A stretch of DNA of 64,000 nt, from contig NZ_CP108427.1 of assembly GCF_035982055.1 (NCBI RefSeq), positions 2,914,001-2,978,000 of the forward strand, in the 5' to 3' direction. Shown piece by piece: positions 58,803 through 64,000 of this stretch. The DNA is from Streptomyces sp. NBC_01288 (GTDB lineage: Bacteria; Actinomycetota; Actinomycetes; Streptomycetales; Streptomycetaceae). Position numbers and translations under genes: made by a program. A model generated the notes under the pieces. The model ran no database searches. It saw only the letters and a list, made by a program, of their open reading frames with translations, and was not told where the DNA came from. Within the stretch, counting starts at the first letter, position 1. Each line of letters starts with the position of its first letter.

Positions 58803-59963
58803 ATGTACTCGACGCGCGTCCGCCGTCGCACCACCGTCCTCACCGCCTCCCTCGTACTGGCCCTCGCGGCAGGCCCGTTGGCCGCACCCGCGTTCGCCGC
58901 ACCCCCGTCGGCCACCGCACGACAGACAACCGGGCTGGACGTCGACGCACTGCGCGCGGCACTCACCGGGCTCCCGAACTCCGACGCGACGGCGGCTCTC
59001 GTACGGGTCGGAGGCACGGACGGGACCTGGCGCGGCAGTTCGGGTGTGCACGATCTGGAGAGCGGTGCCGCCGCCGACCCCGACGCGCGCTTCCGGGCGG
59101 GCTCGACGACGAAGGTGGTGACGGCGGCGACCGTGCTACGGCTCGTGGCGCGGGGGAAGGTCGACCTGGACGCCCCGATCCAGCACTACCTGCCGGGGCT
59201 GCTCACGAAGGCCTTCGAGCCCATCTCCGTAAGGCAGTTGCTGAACCACACCAGCGGTATCCAGGCCGGTGACGGTTTCGGGGACGCTTTCGAGGACCAG
59301 TACGCGCACCGCTTCGACACCCTCACGCCGAGACAGGTGGTGGCGTCGGCGGTGGCGAAGGGACCCGAGTTCAGCCCCGGCCAGGAGCAGGACTACCTCA
59401 ACATCAACTACACGATCCTGGGCCTGCTGGTAGAGAAGGTGACGGGGCACTCGTACGCCGCAGAGGCCACCCGTCTCGTCCTGCGCCCGGCGGGCATGCG
59501 GGACACGTACTTCCCCGGCACCGACCCGCGCATCCGAGGCCCGCACAACCACGGCTACCAGCTGGTCCAACAGGCAGACGGCACAACGAAGTTCGTGGAC
59601 GTCACCGACTGGAACCAGGCCGACCGCTGGGCGGCCGGCGACATGATCTCGACGACCGCCGACCTGGAGCGGCTGATCACTTCGCTGTTCCGGGGCCGGA
59701 TCGTACCGGGCCCGCAGCTGAAGGAGATGTTCACAGTCCCGGCGGGCATCGAGGGCGCCAGCTACAGCGCGGGGCTCCAGCGCTTCGAGTACAGCGGCAA
59801 GATCTACTGGCTCAAGTCCGGTGCCCGGTACGGCTACAGCGCCGTCGTCCTCGCCACCCGCGATCTCTCCCGCACCCTCGTCTACTCGGTCGACTCGACG
59901 GACGCGAAGGGCGAGTCGATGAACGCGGTCGCGGAACGGATCGCGCTGGCGGCGCTCAAGTAG
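58803..59963 (+). CDS. Secreted serine hydrolase, beta-lactamase/D-alanyl-D-alanine carboxypeptidase family
   Basis: A 386-residue secreted protein with signal peptide about 1-33 (PLAAPAFAAP). The class C beta-lactamase/DD-peptidase fold follows: S101-T-T-K104 (FRAGSTTKVVTAATVLRL), YLNINYTILGLLVEKVTG (the YxN motif), and LKSGARYGYSAVVLATRD (K-S-G at the KTG position). Enzymes of this type are DD-carboxypeptidases, esterases or D-amino-peptide hydrolases. The ATG follows AGGAGCAGCCG. The 3' end overlaps the convergent membrane-protein gene by 8 bp. Confidence 0.92.
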   Translation: MYSTRVRRRTTVLTASLVLALAAGPLAAPAFAAPPSATARQTTGLDVDALRAALTGLPNSDATAALVRVGGTDGTWRGSSGVHDLESGAAADPDARFRAGSTTKVVTAATVLRLVARGKVDLDAPIQHYLPGLLTKAFEPISVRQLLNHTSGIQAGDGFGDAFEDQYAHRFDTLTPRQVVASAVAKGPEFSPGQEQDYLNINYTILGLLVEKVTGHSYAAEATRLVLRPAGMRDTYFPGTDPRIRGPHNHGYQLVQQADGTTKFVDVTDWNQADRWAAGDMISTTADLERLITSLFRGRIVPGPQLKEMFTVPAGIEGASYSAGLQRFEYSGKIYWLKSGARYGYSAVVLATRDLSRTLVYSVDSTDAKGESMNAVAERIALAALK

Positions 59964-60483
59964 CGGGTGCGAGGGCGGGAGTCGGCGCGAGTGTCACGGC
60001 CTCAAGTCGCTTGATCTTCCTCCGTACGACATACAGCGGGACGATGCCGACGACGCCGAAGGACATGTCGATCACCGTCCACCAGAAGGGAATTCCGCGG
60101 ATCGGCCCGCAGACCAGGGCGAGTGGGACGATCCCGGCGCAGGCGATCATCGCGAACTCGACGACCCAGATGTTGCGGACCGGGTCGCGGTAAGGGCCGT
60201 AGAAGGCGACCGCGATGACGAGGTGCGCGAAGGCCAGCCAGTCCGTGCCGTAGAGGAGGAAGGGGTAGTCGGTGTCGGCGGTGTCGAGTCCCTGTCGCAC
60301 CTGCACGATCCAGTCCATCAGCGTGGGCAGGTAGTGCGGTACGGACAGGGACCTCAGCACGTCCTCGGTCCAGCGGAGTTCGTGGACCAGCGGAAAGGCG
60401 GTGGCGCCGCTGAGCACCAGACAGACGACGAACAGGACCAGCCAGGCGCGGATGCCCTTCAGGAGGGCGGCTCTGTCGTTCAT
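59956..60483 (-). CDS. Membrane protein of unknown function (about four helices)
   Basis: A 175-residue integral membrane protein. Helices are at about 10-31 (IRAWLVLFVVCLVLSGATAFPLV), 82-97 (WLAFAHLVIAVAFYGPY), 103-124 (IWVVEFAMIACAGIVPLALVCG) and 130-152 (PFWWTVIDMSFGVVGIVPLYVV), then a basic stretch and an Ala/Pro tail. Similar small proteins occur in Streptomyces, but I recognise no function. It lies alone between the convergent serine hydrolase and the esterase. Confidence 0.75.
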   Translation of the reverse strand: MNDRAALLKGIRAWLVLFVVCLVLSGATAFPLVHELRWTEDVLRSLSVPHYLPTLMDWIVQVRQGLDTADTDYPFLLYGTDWLAFAHLVIAVAFYGPYRDPVRNIWVVEFAMIACAGIVPLALVCGPIRGIPFWWTVIDMSFGVVGIVPLYVVRRKIKRLEAVTLAPTPALAPAT

Positions 60484-60555
60484 GGCGGCAGCTTACGCCG
60501 AGAATTGAACACGTTCAAAACAATGCCGGAAGCCGTTGGCCGGTGGATGTAGTCA

Positions 60556-62226
60556 CTACGTCCTGAGGCTCTGCCAGAAGTCCAGGTCGTGCTCCTGGGC
60601 GAAGTCATGGGTGACCTTGGAACAGGCCGCCGGGGGCTTGTTGCTCGACGGGGCGGTGTCGCAGGCTTTCAGGGACATCAACTCCCCCCTGTTCACGCTG
60701 TACTTCGGCCAGTTCGGGGTGCCCGTGCCGTTCGGGGTGCCGGTGGTGGTGAAGTGGTCCCAAAAGGTGATCATCTGGTGGGACAGCTCCAGTTGGTCGT
60801 TGTCGTAGGGCAACGTCTGGCCGAGGTAGTCCCAGAGGTAGCCGAGGTCGTCGACGTGGACGGCTCCGCCGAAGGGGAAGTCCCTTGCCGTGGGGCTCTG
60901 TTGCTGGAGGCGGTAGATCGAGGTGAAGTGCGGGGTGTCGCTCTCGGCGAACTCGTAGGCGTAGGTCGGCACCCACTTCGACAGGCGCGCCATCAGCTGT
61001 TGGCGGTCGTAGGAGGTCGAGCCGTTCTGGACGGCGGTCCAGGCCTGGCCCGGGGTGGGGTAGGCGGCGAGCGGGTACTCGGCGAGGACCTTGTCCGCGT
61101 TCGTGCCGTACGTCGACTTCACCGCCTGGGTGTACTGGTCGACGGTCATCGGCGTGCCGAGGTAGTCGTAGTTCTGGAAGGTGAACAGGCCGCGTTCGCT
61201 GTTGGTCTGGCCCAGCATGACCGGGACCTTGATGAAGTTCCCGGTCTGTACGGCCGTCCCCGGGTCCACCGGGAACGCGGTGCCGCCGAGGGACGGGCGG
61301 ATGGGGGCCTTCAGTTGGGCGGTGACGATCGCGGCGGCCGGTTTGGCGCGCAGACAGGCGAGGACGTCGGGGGCGGTGGTGCAGCCGATCTCCTTGACGA
61401 AGGCCTGGCTCTGCGTCTCACCGGCCGCCGCCGTCTGGAGGGCGCAGCCGCCGCTCATGATGACCGCCCGCGCGAACAGGCCCTTGGCGGTGGGCGAGGC
61501 GAGCTGGTCGCAGACCGAACTGCCGCCCGCTGACTGACCGGCGATGGTGACGTTCTTCGCGTCGCCGCCGAAGTGCCCGATGTTCGCCCGCACCCAGCGC
61601 AGCGCCGCCTGCTGGTCCAACAGGCCGTAGTTTCCGGCGCCGTTGGCGTTCTCGGCCCGGAGCTGAGGCAGGTTGAGGTAACCGAGCGGGCCCAGGCGGT
61701 AGTTGACGGTGACGACGATCGCGCCCGTCTGCTGGACGAACTTGCGCGGGTTGGTGTCCTGGCCCGCGCCGCCGGTGAAACCGCCGCCGTGGATCCAGAC
61801 GACGACCGGGGTGTCGGCCCGATTCCCTTGCGGGGCATAGACGTTGAGGTCGAGGCAGTCCTCGGTGGTGATCGTCTTCTCGTAGCCGGGGTCCCAGCCG
61901 GGGGCCTGGGCGCAGCGGTCGCCGAAGCGGGTGGCGTCGCGGATGCCGCTCCAGGCGGAGGCGGGTCGAGGGGCGGTCCAGCGGTGGGCGGCGGCGGGAG
62001 TGGCGGCGTAGGGGATGCCGAGCCAGGCGTCGTAGCCGGTCCGGGCCTCGCCCTTGACCTTGCCGGTGGCGGTGGTCACCACCAGCGACGTGCGGGGTGA
62101 ACTCCCTTGGGCGGGAGGAGACTTCAGTGCGTGGACGGCGATCGGGGACAGCAGCCCGAGGCCGAGCACGCTCACGGTTGCCAGGGTGGTGCGGACTCTA
62201 CTGTGGAGTGTGGTCGTCCTTCCCAT
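60556..62226 (-). CDS. Secreted type-B carboxylesterase
   Basis: A 556-residue secreted esterase. The N-terminus is a signal peptide (about 1-34). The alpha/beta-hydrolase core has TEDCLDLNVYAPQ, PVVVWIHGGGFTGGAGQ (oxyanion hole), and TIAGQSAGGSSV with nucleophile Ser232. The acidic residue probably lies in GQTNSERGLFTF and the His near the C-terminus (ELSHQMITFWDHF). Type-B carboxylesterases hydrolyse a broad range of esters. The best ribosome-site-like AGGAGG is about 15 bases before the ATG, longer than normal. Confidence 0.93.
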   Translation of the reverse strand: MGRTTTLHSRVRTTLATVSVLGLGLLSPIAVHALKSPPAQGSSPRTSLVVTTATGKVKGEARTGYDAWLGIPYAATPAAAHRWTAPRPASAWSGIRDATRFGDRCAQAPGWDPGYEKTITTEDCLDLNVYAPQGNRADTPVVVWIHGGGFTGGAGQDTNPRKFVQQTGAIVVTVNYRLGPLGYLNLPQLRAENANGAGNYGLLDQQAALRWVRANIGHFGGDAKNVTIAGQSAGGSSVCDQLASPTAKGLFARAVIMSGGCALQTAAAGETQSQAFVKEIGCTTAPDVLACLRAKPAAAIVTAQLKAPIRPSLGGTAFPVDPGTAVQTGNFIKVPVMLGQTNSERGLFTFQNYDYLGTPMTVDQYTQAVKSTYGTNADKVLAEYPLAAYPTPGQAWTAVQNGSTSYDRQQLMARLSKWVPTYAYEFAESDTPHFTSIYRLQQQSPTARDFPFGGAVHVDDLGYLWDYLGQTLPYDNDQLELSHQMITFWDHFTTTGTPNGTGTPNWPKYSVNRGELMSLKACDTAPSSNKPPAACSKVTHDFAQEHDLDFWQSLRT

Positions 62227-62323
62227 GACCCACTTGTGTAACCTCCTGGCGAATTGTCGGCAAGATGCGCGACAGGATTGGCTGCAATTACCCCTGCGAG
62301 CACGGGAGTTACCCCGTGTACGG

Positions 62324-62839
62324 CTACCCCGTGTGCGTCTGTACGGCCGACGGCTCGACAGAACTCGCGGTCCGTGTGGACGCGGCGGGCTCCGATGAAG
62401 GTGCCGAGGCGGATTCCGTCGGGACCCTGGACGGTGCCGTGGTGGAGACCGGGGTGCGGCTCGGGATGCGGGGGTCCGTGGGGGAACTCGGACTCGCGGT
62501 GGGGCTGGGGACCTTCGTCGCGGACGGGGCGGACGAGGCCGGCGGGGTCGTAGGAGCGCTGCTCGCGGGGGGTGGGGCGAGCGGGACCGTGGGGGTCGTA
62601 GGAGAGTCGTGGTGGGCCAGGCGGAACGGGAGGGCCGCGAGGACGATCACCGCGCAGGTCGCGCCGGCGCCGACCGTCGCGCGGAGCAGGCGGCGGCGGT
62701 TCGCGCCGCGGCGGATCGTCTCGTAGCGGCCGGCGGGCGGGCCGAGGTACTCGGCGGAGGAGGGGCGCAGGATGACCGCGAGGGGGTCGTCGGGGTCGAT
62801 GTCGTGGCCCTCGTCTCCCTCGTCAAAGCGTGTGGTCAA
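62324..62839 (-). CDS. Single-pass membrane protein with Ser/Thr/Pro-rich tail (probable ECF partner)
   Basis: A 171-residue protein. The first 52 residues are acidic then basic and cytoplasmic (MTTRFDEGDEGHDIDPDD; IRRGANRRRLLRA), followed by one membrane helix (about 53-75, VGAGATCAVIVLAALPFRLA) and a roughly 95-residue tail of Pro, Ser and Thr. Its start lies 17 bp inside the ECF sigma gene, so the two are translationally coupled. That position is typical for an anti-sigma factor, but no zinc anti-sigma (HxxxCxxC) motif is present. The tail is too low in complexity to assign. Confidence 0.8.
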   Translation of the reverse strand: MTTRFDEGDEGHDIDPDDPLAVILRPSSAEYLGPPAGRYETIRRGANRRRLLRATVGAGATCAVIVLAALPFRLAHHDSPTTPTVPLAPPPASSAPTTPPASSAPSATKVPSPTASPSSPTDPRIPSRTPVSTTAPSRVPTESASAPSSEPAASTRTASSVEPSAVQTHTG

Positions 62840-63314
62840 GGCTTCTCCTCAGGTGGGCGCGGAGCAGTTCGCGGGCCGCGTGGAGGTCGGCCTTGACGGT
62901 TCCTTCCTTGCGTCCGGTCAGCACGGACACCTCCCGGATCGGCATGTCAGCGTAGTAGTGCAGGAGGATCGGGACGCGCAGTCGTTCGGGCAGGGACTGG
63001 ACGAGCAGCCGTACGGACGGGTCGCTCTGTTCGGTCGGCGGCCGGATCACCTCCTCCGTGGTGGCGCGGCGCACGGCCCGGCGTTCGCGCTCCAGTTTGC
63101 GCCAGTGGTCCCGGACGAGGTTGGCCGCGGTGACGTAGAGGAAGCCGCGGGGTTCCGCCACCTTCGTCCACCGCGCCCAGAGCCGGGTGAACGCCTCGGA
63201 GGCGATCTCGTGCGCCGTCTCGTCGTCGTCGACGAGACGGCGGCACCAGCCGGCGAGGCGCGGGTAGACGGCGGCGAACAGTTCGGACGCTGCCCTCTCG
63301 CGGGACCGTTTCAA
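62823..63314 (-). CDS. ECF RNA polymerase sigma factor
   Basis: A 163-residue ECF sigma factor. Region 2: LFAAVYPRLAGWCRRLVDDDETAHEIASEAFTRLWARW and GFLYVTAANLVRDHWRKLERERR. Region 4: LPERLRVPILLHYYADMPIREVSVLTGRKEGTVKADLHAARELLRAHL. The HYYADMPIREVS form is that of the SigE-like group common in actinobacteria. The start is TTG (KRSRERAASEL follows); upstream frame has no better codon. It is coupled to the membrane partner gene and 47 bp after a sortase gene, so it may direct envelope or surface-protein genes. Confidence 0.92.
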   Translation of the reverse strand: MKRSRERAASELFAAVYPRLAGWCRRLVDDDETAHEIASEAFTRLWARWTKVAEPRGFLYVTAANLVRDHWRKLERERRAVRRATTEEVIRPPTEQSDPSVRLLVQSLPERLRVPILLHYYADMPIREVSVLTGRKEGTVKADLHAARELLRAHLRRSLDHTL

Positions 63315-63361
63315 CGCTCTCCATGGTCGTGACGTGCACAGTACTTACGGGGTACGGGAGT

Positions 63362-63997
63362 TCAGCCGGTCAGCGTGGCGAAGACGATCACGTTGTCGAG
63401 GTATCCCGTACCGGTGCGGGTCCCGCCGCAGGTGATGAGACGCAGTTCGGGACGGTCCACGTTCCCGTACACCTCGTCGGACGGGAACTCGGCCTTGGCG
63501 ACCGTCCGTACGGTGGTGACGGTGAACGTGGCCGTCGTGCCGTTCTCCAGGCCCGCCTCGATCCGGTCGCCCTTGCGCAGCCGCGCGAGGTGACGGAAGA
63601 CACCGTCCCCGTACGCGCCGACGGTCACATGCCCGAGGATCACCGACGGCCCGGTCTGGCCGGGCGTCGGCGAGTTCCGGTACCAGCCCGCCCGGTCGTG
63701 CGCGGTGATCGGCGGCACCTGCACGGTGCCGTCCGCCGCCAGCCCCAGCCGCATGACCGGGGTGTCGACCCCGATCGCCGGGACGCGCAGGGTGACCGGG
63801 ACGGAACGCGCGAGGGCGTGTGCCGTCTTGGCGGGGGGCTGCGCGGAGGGCTGAGCGGATGGCTTTACGGAGGGCGTCGAACTCCCTTGTCGCGCAGGGG
63901 CGTTCGCGGCCGAGGTCGTCCCGTGCCCGGCGCCGCAGCCCGCGAGCAGTGTTGCCGTCGCCGCCGTGACGAAGGCGCGCCTGGAGAGCGGGGTCAT
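63362..63997 (-). CDS. Class F-type sortase with lipoprotein signal
   Basis: A 211-residue sortase. The N-terminus has SRRAFVTAATATLLAGCGAG, a twin-arginine-like start and a lipobox LAGC, then a Ser/Pro/Gln linker. The catalytic domain has VPAIGVDTPVMRLGL, VILGHVTVGAYG (His123), and LRLITCGGTRTGTGYLDNVIVFA with Cys190. Sortases cut C-terminal sorting signals and transfer proteins to an acceptor; class F enzymes of Streptomyces are poorly understood. A lipid anchor rather than a helix is unusual. The usual catalytic Arg before YxDN is not evident; the only Arg between Cys and YLDN is four residues after Cys. The start is 4 bp from the window end. Confidence 0.85.
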   Translation of the reverse strand: MTPLSRRAFVTAATATLLAGCGAGHGTTSAANAPARQGSSTPSVKPSAQPSAQPPAKTAHALARSVPVTLRVPAIGVDTPVMRLGLAADGTVQVPPITAHDRAGWYRNSPTPGQTGPSVILGHVTVGAYGDGVFRHLARLRKGDRIEAGLENGTTATFTVTTVRTVAKAEFPSDEVYGNVDRPELRLITCGGTRTGTGYLDNVIVFATLTG

Positions 63998-64000
63998 ACG

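Overview
This is a high-GC actinobacterial chromosome segment, almost certainly Streptomyces. It has GC-rich third codon positions, frequent GTG and TTG starts, twin-arginine and lipoprotein signals, a WhiJ/AbaA-type regulator with DUF397 partners, a DasR-type operator, futalosine-pathway-type and MEP-pathway genes, and the dispersed GC-rich repeats typical of the genus. No rRNA, tRNA, CRISPR array, transposase, integrase or prophage gene was seen.

Region 1 (1-12.6 kb) is largely core. It holds the start of an apbE flavin transferase gene coupled to a tiny membrane-anchored protein ending in a flavinylation motif, then proS, two GNAT acetyltransferases, a whiJ/abaA-like module (HATPase, HTH regulator, two DUF397 proteins), ispG, a site-2 protease and dxr, a small lamin-tail secreted protein and an acyl-CoA dehydrogenase.

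Region 2 (12.7-31.6 kb) is a coherent carbohydrate island that I read as a complete xyloglucan-utilisation locus. It has two secreted GH12 enzymes and a secreted GH74 enzyme (backbone cleavage), an oligosaccharide ABC importer (lipoprotein plus two permeases), and signal-less GH95, GH42, GH31 and GH3 enzymes that could remove fucose, galactose, xylose and glucose inside the cell. A LacI-family regulator lies within it. Near-identical TCGAAGCGCTTCGA palindromes occur at both divergent promoter regions, so the whole island looks like one regulon.

Region 3 (31.8-49.8 kb) is dominated by amine catabolism. It has an aldehyde dehydrogenase with an unusual 10-bp tandem repeat upstream, a PucR-type regulator and gabT. 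Further on is a six-gene operon: aldehyde dehydrogenase, spermidine/putrescine-type ABC transporter (binding protein, ATPase, two permeases), FAD-dependent amine oxidoreductase. Together these suggest putrescine to GABA to succinate metabolism. Interspersed are a lone conjugation-coupling-protein-like membrane ATPase, a PAP2 phosphatase and a GH18 chitinase preceded by a DasR-type site.

Region 4 (50-64 kb) is mixed. It has a NADAR protein, a DUF4190 membrane protein, a probable aminodeoxyfutalosine deaminase (menaquinone pathway), a glycerophosphodiesterase-like protein, an NAD(P)-binding reductase and HxlR regulator pair, a remarkable ECF sigma factor fused to a long Gly-X-Y repeat and a C-terminal domain, a Tat-exported alginate-lyase-family protein, a serine hydrolase, a type-B carboxylesterase, and an ECF sigma/membrane protein/sortase cluster running to the window end.
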